Positions 1 through 9,700 of a stretch of 64,000 bases of DNA are shown in pieces (positions within the stretch are counted from its first letter, which is position 1; the number at the start of each line of letters is the position of its first letter). Under the pieces are notes generated by a model, which saw nothing but the letters and a program-made list of their open reading frames with translations, did not search any database and was not told the origin of the DNA. The translations under genes and the position numbers were made by a program. The stretch comes from an uncultured Muribaculum sp. (GTDB lineage: Bacteria; Bacteroidota; Bacteroidia; Bacteroidales; Muribaculaceae). The stretch covers positions 11,901 to 75,900 of the forward strand of contig NZ_CAJTYX010000010.1 of assembly GCF_910583865.1 (NCBI RefSeq). Reading direction: 5' to 3'.

Positions 1-161
1 CGGTAGTCGAAGTAGCGCGCCCACATTAGCAGTCCGGCAAGCGTGTAGTCGCAGGTGCGGCTCCGCGATCGGGCCAGCAAGGGGGCAATCGCGGGGATGG
101 AATCGTAGTCGAGCGGTCGGAATCTGAGTCGGTGAATGACGGTAGCTGTTGTGAGACACAT
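1..161 (-). CDS. N-terminus of DUF2156-like protein (partial, runs off left edge)
   Basis: An open frame starts at an ATG at 161 on the minus strand and is still open at base 1, giving 53 residues. The segment reads as a beta strand followed by RSRTCDYTLAGLLMWARYF. This resembles the start of DUF2156 (phosphatidylglycerol lysyltransferase C-terminal-like, GNAT fold) proteins of Bacteroidales, which begin with an FxPL-like strand and an R-x-CD-x-T/S-x-x-x-L-x-x-W motif. Function in Bacteroidales members is not established. The call rests on one short motif, so it is moderate. Confidence 0.5.
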   Translation of the reverse strand, partial: MCLTTATVIHRLRFRPLDYDSIPAIAPLLARSRSRTCDYTLAGLLMWARYFDY

Positions 162-183
162 AGGTTTTATATACTTTTTTCTT

Positions 184-365
184 AGTAACTCGCAAAAATT
201 ATTTTATATTTCCGACGAGAGAATTTTCGAGCGATTTTTGCTCGATGAAGAGGGAGTGTAGCGAGCTACATGACTGATGAAGAGAGCGGAAAGCGCCGAA
301 AATTCTCCGGCGGAAATATAAAGCTTTAGAATTTATCATATGCGAAATAATTTTTGCGAGTTACT
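184..365. repeat. Nested palindromic element, MITE-like
   Basis: A perfect 21-bp inverted repeat (184-204 with 345-365) encloses a second imperfect inverted repeat (206-229 with 298-319, TATTTCCG...GAATTTTCG arms). Inside are two small hairpins, TCGAGC/GCTCGA (227-245) and TGTAGC/GCTACA (257-270), and the direct repeat GATGAAGAG at 244-252 and 276-284. No coding frame spans it. The design suggests a non-autonomous dispersed repeat or a structured RNA. Whether other copies exist cannot be seen in this window. Confidence 0.6.
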
Positions 366-781
366 TAGTAAACAAAATGAATGGCGAAAAAGCTTGCATT
401 ACAAAATAAAAACACATATCTTTGCGACAACACATTACAATCCGGCCAAAAAGCCGTATCCGCAATCCGGGTACGCTTGCAGCCTGTTTAGATTTCATGA
501 GATAACCATTGGCATGCATTGCCTGGGATGGTTTTTATCTACCGACACTAACATAAAACATGTTATATCATCAACATTCATTTTTAATCAGATTCTGCCG
601 TCGGCTGTATGCCGGGTGCAGAAACGGTTTTTCTCTTTTGCCGTCGGGCACGGGGGAAAGGCTGCTGCTTTTTTCGACATAACAGATTGCCCGTGGCGGC
701 TTGTAGGCGCGATGGCATCGCTGCCGGTCCACTGGCGATTAGAAAGATATCGCACAATCAACATTCACTAAAATTTCCGGG

Positions 782-812
782 AAAGCCAGAGTCGTGATGA
801 CTATGGCTTTTT
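782..812 (+). terminator. Hairpin with T run
   Basis: AAAGCCA (782-788) pairs with TGGCTTT (804-810), with an inner AGTC/GACT pairing, and is followed by Ts. It looks like an intrinsic terminator for plus-strand transcription, but no plus-strand gene was identified upstream. It may end an unannotated RNA. Confidence 0.35.
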
Positions 813-903
813 CATTTCCCCGGGCGAATGTGTTATCCCCCGGACCGCCTCGGCGGTGTCCTGTGGTGTCCCGTGCCCCTCCGGGGCTAACGACGGGCGG
901 GGT

Positions 904-938
904 GAAAAAAGAAGCGGCGGTCCTCACGGATCGCCGCT
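904..938 (-). terminator. Putative terminator downstream of the 1122-2600 gene
   Basis: On the minus strand AGCGGCG and CGCCGCT (913-919 with 932-938) form a stem followed by a T-rich run (complement of 904-910). It lies about 180 bases beyond the stop codon of the minus-strand gene at 1122, so the assignment is plausible but not certain. Confidence 0.4.
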
Positions 939-1121
939 GTCATTCACTTTAGTTAAAAAAGTAGCTATTATTGTGATATTATCCTATCGGATTACCTGTA
1001 ATCGTGATGTCGGCGTGGATAGAAATCGCCGGCATCGAAGGGAAATTATTTTGTGTATTTAATCATGTTTCACAGATAAAGGAGAGATGCAAACCTATTT
1101 CCAAATTATCCAACCTTACCA

Positions 1122-2600
1122 TTATTTGTTAAGAACCTTGCGGGCGGTGCCGTCGGAGTATCTTACGATTACGATACCCTTCTGGTCGGCATTGACCTTC
1201 ATGCCACGGAGGTTGTAGATGCCGGTGACGGTCTTTTCAGCGTCGTCGTTGCCGAACACGCTGTCAATGCCCGACGTAGCGGTGCCGGTAGAGAGACCGA
1301 GGAGGACTACGTCGCCATTGCCTGCCGCAGCATAGTTGGTGAATGCCAGCGAGACGAGATTCTTGGAGGGATCAACGGGGATAGCGCATTCGTAGATGCG
1401 ATACTTGGGTGCTCCATCCGGGTCGCCTGTGTTCCAATCGAGACATCCGACATTCTCCAACGCAACGCCGCTATCTTCGGTGTTGCCCCAACGGCCTACC
1501 TGGAACCATTCGCCATTGGTGTTTGATGTGCCATCGTCGTAGGCAGCCACGCAGGCTACGGTGTATTTTACCGAATAGCTGTGATTGCCGAAAGCGAGGA
1601 GATAGACCTTGTCAAGTCCGCTGACGGGAGTCGAGAGCGTGAGGGTATGCTCCGCGAATGCATCGAGCTTGAGAGCATTGTTGGCTACGGGATTCAAGGA
1701 GTATTCGTGGCCGTTGGCGAGTGCGACCTTGCCGTCGGCACCGCAGATCGCTCCGTCGGCGAGCACATCGTCGGTATAGAACACGAGCTGCTTGTCGACA
1801 CCCTCGATACCTACGGGCGAAGCGGGAGCTGTGGCGAGATTCTTGAAGTTGTCAATGCCCTCTACGATGACGTCGATGTCATAGCCTGCGCATGCGATGG
1901 CCTGTGAGGGGGTGTCGGGAACATCGGAGCCGGAGCCTTTGCCTGTAGAGAAGCCTATCACGATGAGGTTGCCTGACCAGTTGGTGTGCTTTATAGTCAG
2001 CTTCTCGGCAGTCTTGGCGGGATCGAGAGTAATTTCGTACTCGTACACGCTGTATGATTTGCCGGTATAGCCGCTGCGATCGATTTTGATGAGGTCAACC
2101 GTCTTTGCGAGGTTGTCGGCGGTAGTTTCGTAAAATTTGACTTTGGTCTTGATGGCTTCGGTTGTGCCGTCGGAGTATGTAACGGTCCAGGTAACATTGG
2201 AACCGGCGTTGGCATCACTTTCCCAGGAAGCCTTATAATTATATGTGGCGAGGGCGTAGATTTTGTCGCAGCCGGTGACAGGCGTGTCGAAAGTGAGTTC
2301 GCCAGTCTCGGAGGCGCTGATGCGGAGTCCGTTTTTGCCGGCGAGGGGAGTGATGAGATAATCGTTGCCTGAGGCGGATGTAAGGCTTCCGTCCTTGGCA
2401 CATAAGGCACCCTCCTCCTTGGCAGATGCTGCGTAGAATGCATATGCATCCCAAGGATCGACGCTGCCGGTGGTCTGAGATGTGCCGGCGGAATCCTCGA
2501 GGACAAGGTCGTGTGTCCAACCGGTGACTGTGACGGGGCCTGCTGCCATGGCTGTGGCTGATGCTGCTGTGAGCAATGAGAGTAGTAAAAGATGTTTCAT
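1122..2600 (-). CDS. Secreted protein with two homologous domains and a T9SS-like C-terminal tag
   Basis: 492 residues with a signal peptide (residues 1-20, cleaved after AMA-A). Two related all-beta regions follow, roughly 21-230 and 235-450. They share the pattern of a 'GALCAKDG/GAICGADG' turn, an 'LTFDTPVTGCDKIY / LTLSTPVSGLDKVY' strand pair and a closing 'LIVIGFSTG / VVLLGLSTG' strand. The C-terminus starts with TSGIDSV and continues IYNLRGMKV...GIVIVRYSDG..RKVLNK, as in T9SS type A-like sorting tails. No enzyme motif was seen. It sits downstream of the GH18/SusCD locus but a terminator-like hairpin (2645-2687) separates it, so membership in that locus is uncertain. Confidence 0.7.
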   Translation of the reverse strand: MKHLLLLSLLTAASATAMAAGPVTVTGWTHDLVLEDSAGTSQTTGSVDPWDAYAFYAASAKEEGALCAKDGSLTSASGNDYLITPLAGKNGLRISASETGELTFDTPVTGCDKIYALATYNYKASWESDANAGSNVTWTVTYSDGTTEAIKTKVKFYETTADNLAKTVDLIKIDRSGYTGKSYSVYEYEITLDPAKTAEKLTIKHTNWSGNLIVIGFSTGKGSGSDVPDTPSQAIACAGYDIDVIVEGIDNFKNLATAPASPVGIEGVDKQLVFYTDDVLADGAICGADGKVALANGHEYSLNPVANNALKLDAFAEHTLTLSTPVSGLDKVYLLAFGNHSYSVKYTVACVAAYDDGTSNTNGEWFQVGRWGNTEDSGVALENVGCLDWNTGDPDGAPKYRIYECAIPVDPSKNLVSLAFTNYAAAGNGDVVLLGLSTGTATSGIDSVFGNDDAEKTVTGIYNLRGMKVNADQKGIVIVRYSDGTARKVLNK

Positions 2601-2644
2601 AATGACTGATAAATAAAAGATGATTTAAAGTATCTTAATAGCTG

Positions 2645-2687
2645 AAAAAGTGTGGTCGGCCGGAAGTCGGTATACGGCCGACCACAC
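2645..2687 (-). terminator. Intrinsic terminator of the GH18 uptake operon
   Basis: A 12-bp perfect stem, GTGTGGTCGGCC (2650-2661) with GGCCGACCACAC (2676-2687), is followed on the minus strand by TTTTTC. It lies 33 bases past the stop of the LamG-like gene. Confidence 0.75.
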
Positions 2688-2720
2688 TGCATGGATTATT
2701 ATATTTGTATTAACCAATCC

Positions 2721-3947
2721 TTATTGAGCGCACTTGTTGTTGGCGTCCTTTTTCCACTGCACGTAGTCGGCGGCTTCGGGAGTGGGAACTTCACCGGCGC
2801 CTTCCTTCTTCTCACGCTTGGATTTGGACCAATCCATGTCGTAGCCGTTGCCGGTGGCATCGTGGAAGATGTGTCCTTCGCCTTCGTTGAACTTCCAGTA
2901 GGCGCGGAGTCCGGGGCTGTCGGCCTTGACGCCGCAGAGGCTGCCCTTGATCTCGGCCGCACCGAGCACGCGGTCCCATACGCGGACTTCGGCAATACGC
3001 CCGTTGAAGCGCTGCTGCGAGGGGTAGTTCTCCCACGACATGCCAAGCTCGATGCCCTTGAATACGTTGGCTCCGTTTGAACTTGCCACTTCGGTGTCCT
3101 TTTCGCCGTCGACATACAGGGTAAACTGTGTGCCGTCGTAGGTGAGGGTGATCATGTACCAGCGGTTGGTCTCGAACGAATATTTCAGCACATGGTTTCC
3201 GGCACCCGCACCGCACCATTGCAGGGAGTTGACAGGATAGCCTCCCTCGCCGAAACGGAACATGCCGTTGATGTTTGAGCCTCGGAAGTTCATCATGCGG
3301 GAGATTGAACGGAATTGATTGAGATAGCACTTCACCTCATAGGTGTAGCTTGCGCCGAGGTCGATGGTCTTGTCCTCGGGGAATCCGAACTCCTCGTTGA
3401 AATACATTCCTGCATACATCGAGTAGTTGGACAGGTCGAGCGACATGAAGTTGATGGTCCGCGCGAGCTGGAGGAACACAGTCTTTGACGGCTCGAGGAT
3501 TTGGCTTCCGGAGCAGTTGGTGATGGATAGCGGGATCACATAGGTCACGGCATCGTCGAGGCCCTCGGTAGAGGTGATGGTGACGTTGACGGGATCGGAG
3601 AATGATCCACCGGCTTTGATCACGCCTTCGGAGGACGACAGCTCGAAGTTGTCGGCGGGTAGGGGCGCGAGCGTGGTGCCCTGCTTCTGGTTATACGCCT
3701 CGAGGGCTGCGGGGTCGTAGGCGAAAGTGACATGGATGTCACCGTCGGCCTTGTGGGTGGATGAGGCTGTCAGGGCATAGGAGGCCGGGGTGTCATCGAC
3801 CTTGAACTTCACGATCGGGCTGGAGTCGGTGCCGGTGATGTAGACCTGCGGCTTGTGGTATTCGAAGTTGTCGCCTTCGGAGTTGCAGGCCGTCATGGCT
3901 ATGAGCGCGAGAGGGGCGGCAAGTATTATGGATTTCAAAAGTTTCAT
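2721..3947 (-). CDS. DUF1735 plus LamG/concanavalin-like surface lipoprotein
   Basis: 408 residues. A lipoprotein signal ends in MTAC with the lipidated Cys at 21. Residues about 30-160 resemble DUF1735 (a BACON-like domain common in Bacteroidales glycan loci). Residues about 175-370 form a LamG/concanavalin-like domain ending in GLRAYWKFNEGEGHIFHDATGNGYDM, a typical LamG_3 signature. The likely role is a surface glycan-binding protein that hands N-glycan or glycoprotein substrate to the neighbouring GH18 enzyme and SusCD. It is last in the SusC-SusD-GH18 run, 31 bases after the GH18 gene. Binding specificity cannot be read from the sequence. Confidence 0.8.
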   Translation of the reverse strand: MKLLKSIILAAPLALIAMTACNSEGDNFEYHKPQVYITGTDSSPIVKFKVDDTPASYALTASSTHKADGDIHVTFAYDPAALEAYNQKQGTTLAPLPADNFELSSSEGVIKAGGSFSDPVNVTITSTEGLDDAVTYVIPLSITNCSGSQILEPSKTVFLQLARTINFMSLDLSNYSMYAGMYFNEEFGFPEDKTIDLGASYTYEVKCYLNQFRSISRMMNFRGSNINGMFRFGEGGYPVNSLQWCGAGAGNHVLKYSFETNRWYMITLTYDGTQFTLYVDGEKDTEVASSNGANVFKGIELGMSWENYPSQQRFNGRIAEVRVWDRVLGAAEIKGSLCGVKADSPGLRAYWKFNEGEGHIFHDATGNGYDMDWSKSKREKKEGAGEVPTPEAADYVQWKKDANNKCAQ

Positions 3948-3978
3948 TGCTGAGTCTTGAATTTATTGGGTTGTACTG

Positions 3979-5037
3979 TTACTCGGCAGTCTCCTTCTTG
4001 GGCATTGCGTCGGGGTTGGAGGGGTTGCAGAGCTGAATGGCGCGGCGCACGTTGTGGTAGGGGCCGTACTTGTGGTAGTAGTCATACTGGAAGTAGTATC
4101 CACCGAAACCACCTTTGCGGCCTTGTGTAGGGTTCCAGCGGGCGAAACCTTCGAGGGAGTACATGCGGCTTCCCGGCTCGATTGCCCAGAAATCGGAAGT
4201 TTTGGTATTGCCGTCGGCCTCGGTGAAAGGTACGCCGGCATTCTCGCGATAGTCGCCCATCTGCTCGCAGACAATCAGTTTCTCCGGGGGGATGGAGCCT
4301 GCGACGGCATTGTATGTGCTCTGGAGGGAATAGGCGGAGCTTGCGCCATAGGCCTGCTTTACAAAGTAGTTGCACAGCTCGCCGATAGCCTGGGGAGGAG
4401 TATGGCTGAAATAATCGACGATAAGGAGCTTGGAGGGATCCTTGCCTTTCGGGCCGATCTGCTCGGCGAGGTACTGGCATACGAGTGTGATCTTGCGTCC
4501 GCCGTCGTTCCAATAGTCACGCGGCTCGTAGTCGAGGTCCACGCCGTCGATGTCGCGGGCGTAGATTTCCTCAAGGATGAAGTCGGCATACTTGCGCATT
4601 CCTTCTTCGTCGCCGAGTTCCTTGCAATTAATTTTCTCGCCCGATATGGAAGTGAATTCCCACTGCCATGCGGCATCCTTGTGTGAGACGAACTTTATGC
4701 CTTTCTTCTTGCGGCAGTACTGCATGTCGGAGTATGCGAGAGGATTTGTCTCGGGGTTGGGTACACCCTCCCAAAGGTTGATGATGTCGACAGAGTCGGG
4801 TAGACCTATTATGCGCTCGCCCATCGAGGGGGAGTTCTGCTGTATGTAGGCGGCGTAGTAGCCGTAGAACACGGCGTGGTCACTCTCGTGGTATGCCCTG
4901 AGGTTGGCGAGATAGTCCTCGCTCTCTCTCTCGGGGAACGGCTTCTGTACCTGCATCGGCTCGACATCGGTGTCGCAAGCGACGAATCCGGCGGCGATGG
5001 CGAGAAGTCCTATGGTGGAAAATATCTTGGTTTTCAT
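3979..5037 (-). CDS. GH18 endo-beta-N-acetylglucosaminidase-like lipoprotein
   Basis: 352 residues. A lipoprotein signal ends in FVAC (Cys21), so it is probably anchored to the outer membrane. The GH18 catalytic motif DxxDxDxE is intact as DGVDLDYE at 164-171, with Glu171 as predicted acid/base and Asp169 as the residue that orients the substrate N-acetyl group. Size and lipoprotein form match the endo-beta-N-acetylglucosaminidase branch of GH18 in Bacteroides, which cuts the chitobiose core of N-glycans, rather than a true chitinase. The SusC/SusD/DUF1735 neighbourhood supports this. High-mannose versus complex N-glycan preference cannot be decided here. Confidence 0.85.
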   Translation of the reverse strand: MKTKIFSTIGLLAIAAGFVACDTDVEPMQVQKPFPERESEDYLANLRAYHESDHAVFYGYYAAYIQQNSPSMGERIIGLPDSVDIINLWEGVPNPETNPLAYSDMQYCRKKKGIKFVSHKDAAWQWEFTSISGEKINCKELGDEEGMRKYADFILEEIYARDIDGVDLDYEPRDYWNDGGRKITLVCQYLAEQIGPKGKDPSKLLIVDYFSHTPPQAIGELCNYFVKQAYGASSAYSLQSTYNAVAGSIPPEKLIVCEQMGDYRENAGVPFTEADGNTKTSDFWAIEPGSRMYSLEGFARWNPTQGRKGGFGGYYFQYDYYHKYGPYHNVRRAIQLCNPSNPDAMPKKETAE

Positions 5038-5087
5038 TGTGGTAGTTTCGGTAATTCAGTGATGTGAATGGAAAGGGTATGTGGATG

Positions 5088-6671
5088 TTATTTCTTGTCC
5101 CACCATACTTTGGTGCCTCCGTTGTCGGGACCGCCGAGATTAGCCACGCCGGTGGCGACGCCCTCGGCGTTGACGGAGTACTCTTCATCGGGGAAAGGTA
5201 TGCGTCGCGCTCCCTTTTCGGCATCTACGGTGCCTCCGCTGGCGTTGTTGAGCACGGGGATCAGCTTGGGATAGCCTGTGCGACGCTGCTCGCTCCAGGC
5301 CTCGCAACCCTCGGGGAACATGGCGATCCACTTCTGGGTGATGATGCGCTCGAGCTTTGTCTCGAAGTCGGCGCTGTTGTCCCATTTGGGAGTGATGGTG
5401 GAGCTGACGTTGCGGTTGTTGCCGTAGATCATGTCTCGGAACTGCCCCGGGGTCTTTGTGGAGTTGAGGTATGTGTCGGCTCCTGTCACCCCTCGCTCAT
5501 TGAACGAAGCCTCGACACCGGCCTTGTAGAAGCTTTGGGCATCGCCTCCCATGTTCCAGCCTCTGATGGCGCCTTCGGCGCGGAGGAAGAAGCTTTCGGC
5601 AGCGAACATCCACACGAGGGGATAGTCGGCGGGGATATTCAGCTCGGAGAGGGTGGTGCCTTTTTCATCCTTGTAGGAGGTGGTGTTTGCGGTGTTGAGT
5701 CCGGTGAGCACTCCGTAGTATCCACCCTGATATCCGGGGGTGAAGTAGGCTGTGCGCCGGGGATCCTCGTAGCCGTTCATGTAGGCTATGATCGATGCGG
5801 CGGGCTTCGACTCGTGCCATCCTATGATCTCGGAATAGGGGTGGATGTAGCTGATGAGGTTGTGGCGCAGCTCGGCGCGGTCGTCGGCGCTCTCGATGAA
5901 TCCGATAGACGATGCCGTCGACTTCTCGGCCTGCTCTTTTGCGAGGGCCGGATCGGCGTAGGAGCAGCGCATGGCGAGGCGCAGACGGAGGGTGTTGGCA
6001 AACTTGAGCCATTTGTTGAGGTCGCCTCCGTAGACCACGTCGTAGTCGGCGAGCATGGTGGTGTTGCCTGTGGCGACTGTGGAGGAGAGTACGGTGATTG
6101 AATTGTCGAGTTCCTCGAAGAACTTCTTGTAAATCTCCTCAAGGGAGTCGTAGTTCGGCGACTTCCCGAAGTTGATGTAGGCGATGGAGCCGAATGTGTC
6201 GGCTGCGCGGTGCATGGCTGCGATCTTCACCACTGCTGCGAGGGCGTCGAGGGTGGCGAGGCCCTCGGCCTCTGCCATCTCGTGGATCTGCTTCCACGGC
6301 GACATCACGCGGACGGACGCGGCATCGAACACGGCCTTGCGGCCCTGGTTTTTGAAAGCATAGAGCGCGTTCCACTCGGCATTGGCGATTGTGGCAGCTG
6401 CGTATCCGCCGAGGGCGTCGTAGAAATAGCCCTGGGTGATCTGGTAGTCACCTGCGGAGCGGTTGCCGTCGATGTTCTGGAAGAGGATGATGCCTCTCTG
6501 CATCTGATTGAAGAACGAGCCTGCCTTGAGGTTGTCGACGGTCATCATCTCTTCGGTGGCCTCGTCGGGATTGACGTTGTCCTCGTAGTCGATGCAGGAT
6601 GTGGCGAGGGCGCCCACGGCTACGGCTGCGAGCAGCGCGGTCCTGCTTTTTATGATATCATGTAGTGACAT
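5088..6671 (-). CDS. SusD/RagB-like nutrient-binding outer-membrane lipoprotein (SusD-like_2 type)
   Basis: 527 residues with a lipoprotein signal ending ATSC (Cys26) followed by acidic residues (IDYEDN), typical of surface-exported Bacteroidota lipoproteins. The helical TPR-like body and the features GYFYDALGGYAAATIANAEWNALYAF and PLVWMFAAESFFLRAEGAIRGW match the SusD-like_2 branch. It should form the lid over the SusC channel encoded just upstream (30-base gap) and capture the oligosaccharide released by the GH18 enzyme. It is part of the minus-strand operon 9815 to 2721. Confidence 0.9.
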   Translation of the reverse strand: MSLHDIIKSRTALLAAVAVGALATSCIDYEDNVNPDEATEEMMTVDNLKAGSFFNQMQRGIILFQNIDGNRSAGDYQITQGYFYDALGGYAAATIANAEWNALYAFKNQGRKAVFDAASVRVMSPWKQIHEMAEAEGLATLDALAAVVKIAAMHRAADTFGSIAYINFGKSPNYDSLEEIYKKFFEELDNSITVLSSTVATGNTTMLADYDVVYGGDLNKWLKFANTLRLRLAMRCSYADPALAKEQAEKSTASSIGFIESADDRAELRHNLISYIHPYSEIIGWHESKPAASIIAYMNGYEDPRRTAYFTPGYQGGYYGVLTGLNTANTTSYKDEKGTTLSELNIPADYPLVWMFAAESFFLRAEGAIRGWNMGGDAQSFYKAGVEASFNERGVTGADTYLNSTKTPGQFRDMIYGNNRNVSSTITPKWDNSADFETKLERIITQKWIAMFPEGCEAWSEQRRTGYPKLIPVLNNASGGTVDAEKGARRIPFPDEEYSVNAEGVATGVANLGGPDNGGTKVWWDKK

Positions 6672-6701
6672 GTCGTATTCTGGAGTTTAAGGAGGTGGTG
6701 A

Positions 6702-9700
6702 TTAGAACTGTACCTTTACGGAGAAACCGAGGTTGCGGGTGCTCGGCACCATGAAGAGGTCGATACCCTGCATGTAGGTGCCGGAGCTGGCGGTCACTTC
6801 GGGGTCGTAGGGGGCCTTCTTGTAGAGGAAGAAGAGATTCTTGCCGATGAACGACACGTTGAGACCCTTGATGAATGTGCCCCACTTCTTGACGGGGAAG
6901 TCGTAGCCGAGAGTCAGCTCGGAGAGGCGGACGTTGGTGGCGGAGTAGACATACATGGCACCTACGCCTGAGCCTGTTCCTGCGGCGGAACCCACCACCT
7001 TGTAGTAGTCGTAGGCCGATAGGGGGAATCCGTTGACGAGCGCTCCGCCGTTGTCGCGAGCGTCGGCCGAAGCCTGCGATGCGCCGTAGTAGTCAAGCAC
7101 GGACTGTGTCTGTGAGACACCGATGCCGCCTACGCGAGCGGTGAAGAGGAAGCTGAGGTTGAGGCCCTTGAAGCGGAGGTCGTTGCCCCAGCTGAGGTTG
7201 TACTTTGGCGCTGCGTTTCCGGCCTTTATGTATGTGCCCTGCTCGGCGTAGATCTGCTTTGTAACAGGATCCACGTAGATGTTGCCATGCTCGTCGGTGC
7301 GGAGGGTGTTGACGTAGATGTCGCCGATCGTACCGCCCTGGGTGAGCTTCATCTTGTACATTCCGGTACCGGGCTTTTCGAGTTCGGTGAGCGGCGATAG
7401 TTCGCCGGTGTAGGGGTCGCGGTAATCGGGAGCGAGTTCCACGATCTTGTTGCGGTTGAGCGACCAGGTCACGTAGGTGCCCCATGAGAAATCGCCCCAG
7501 GAGTTGTTGTAGCGTGCCGTAAGCTCGATGCCTTTGTTGTCTACCTGTCCGCCGTTGAAGATCTCGGAATTATAGCCGGTAGTTCCGGAGAGTGCGCGTT
7601 CGAAGAACTGGTTGTAGGTGCTCGACTTGTAGAGGGTGGCGTCGAGGCGGAAGTGGTTGTCGAACATTGCGAGGTTGATACCGGCCTCCCACGACTTGGT
7701 ACGCTCGGGCTCGAGGTTGGAGTTGGGACGACGTGACTGGGTGGCAGGTGCTCCGGAGTTCATGGGATAGGTCACGATGGTAATATACGGATCGGGGTCA
7801 TTACCTACTTCGGAGTATGACACGCGCACCTTGGCGTAGTTGAGCACTCGGCTCTGGATGTTGAAGAGGTCGGTGATGATTCCGGACAGACCAATCGAGG
7901 GATAGAAGAACGACTTCGTGTCGGTACCCTGGAATGTGGATGACCAGTCATTTCGTGCCGACATGTCGAGGTATAGGCGAGACTTCCATCCGAGCTGCAT
8001 GGTACCGAATATGGCGCGTTTCTTTCTGTTTTTGTGCGTCCGGAAAGTATGCTGATTGGCTTTTTCCACGTCAATGTTTGACAATGTGAAGTGATTGGCT
8101 GTCGACATGAGTCCTCCGCCAATCCAATTTGCAACATAGTTGTTGTCCTCAAGGTTGGCACCGAGGTTAGCGGTGAGGTTGTAGGTGTTGTCGTTGAAGT
8201 ACTTGTTGATTGATGCGAGTACCTCGGCATAGATTTGCTCGCCGACGATCAGGTTTTGGGCGTAGTATCCTTTCAGGGATTTCTCGGTGTAGAGGAGGTT
8301 CGTGCCTGCATCGTACTTGCGCTCGCGGGTCTGGTCGTCGCGGTCGTACTTGGCGCGTGCGCTGACGTTGATCCAGGGCGCGATTTCATAGCGGAACTGG
8401 GCAGTGACGGCGTAGCGCGTCTTTTGGTTGGGCGTGGCCGTATGCTCGGTGATCCACCACGGGTTCATCATCTCGGTGGATGTTGATCCGGAATATGGCC
8501 AATACTGCGTCATGAGGTTGCGGGTGGGGTCGAAGCGCTCGTAGGCCTGAAGCTTGCGGATGTCGTCGCCTGCGGGGAAGAGGTAGATGGGCACGAGGGG
8601 GTTGAGATAGTAGCCCTGCGAGAGCATGTTCTTCTCGTGGATGCGGCTGAGGTTGAACGACAGATCCATCGTCAGCTTGTCGTTGGCCATCTTCGAGGTG
8701 TTGCGCACCGAGGCGTTGTAGCGCGAGTAGGTGTTGTTGTGGATTATGCCCTCGGCATTGGTCGTACCGATCGAGAGGTATGTCTGGTTCTTAGCCGTAC
8801 CGGTGGTGAGCGACGCGGTGTTGGTCACGTTGTAGCCGGTCTGGAAGAAGTCGTCGGGGTTGTAGGTGCTCGGAGTCTTGAGCTTCTCGCCCCAGCTGAA
8901 GTATGATCCGGGTTCGGACTGTCCGTAGGTGGTCTGCGTCTCGGGTGTGCAGAACGGACGCATGAAAGTGGTGTTGTTGGATATGGTCACCTTGGTCTGC
9001 CCTTCCTCGCCTTTCTTTGTGGTGATGAGGACCACGCCGTTGGCGGCGGCAGAGCCGTAGAGTGCGGATGCGGAGGGTCCGGAGAGCACGGAGATGCTTT
9101 CGATGTCCTCGGGGTTGATGGCCGAGAGCGGGTCGCCCGACTGTGCGGCTCCTTCATATATGCCTTCGGCCTGTGTGGCACCGGCCTTCATGTCGAGCAT
9201 GGGGATACCGTCGACCACGTAGAGGGCGTTGTTGTTGTTGCTTAATGACTTTGCACCTCGCATCACCACACGAGAAGCGCCTCCGATGCCGGAGGCTGTG
9301 GCGTTGATGGTGACACCGGCTACCTTGCCGGCGAGGTTGTTGACGATGTTTGCGTCGGATATGCGTGTGATGTCGTCGGCATCGACTTTTTGCACATTAT
9401 AGGAAAGTGACTTGGCCTCTTTCTTGATGCCAAGGGCTGTGACCACGACCTCGTTGAGGGCGGTTGACTCCTCTTTCATGGTCACTTTCATCGGCTGTCC
9501 GGTTACCTTCTCTTTGGTAGGGGCGAATCCGATATAGGTGAACTGAAGGGTCTGGCCGGGTGCGGCCTTGACGTTGAAGCGGCCGTCGATGTCGGTGACG
9601 CCGACCATACCTTTTCCTTCGATGCTTACTGATACTCCGGTCAACGGATCGCCGTTGGAGTCGAGTACCTCTCCGCTGACGGAGACTGTTCCTGACGAGG

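Larger units (their letters stand above)
162..1121. other. Intergenic region without a supported gene
   Basis: About 960 bases separate the left-edge gene from the secreted repeat protein. The only longer frame (340-771, plus) has no signal peptide and no recognisable family, and its codon use is unlike the neighbours, so it was not called. The region holds a nested palindromic element (184-365), a hairpin followed by a T run (782-812) and a G+C-rich stretch ending in a second hairpin (904-938). A structured RNA between 560 and 940 cannot be excluded by eye. Confidence 0.5.

Noticed and set aside
340..771. 143-codon frame in the left intergenic region
   Set aside because: It starts inside the palindromic element, has no recognisable family and has codon use unlike the neighbours.
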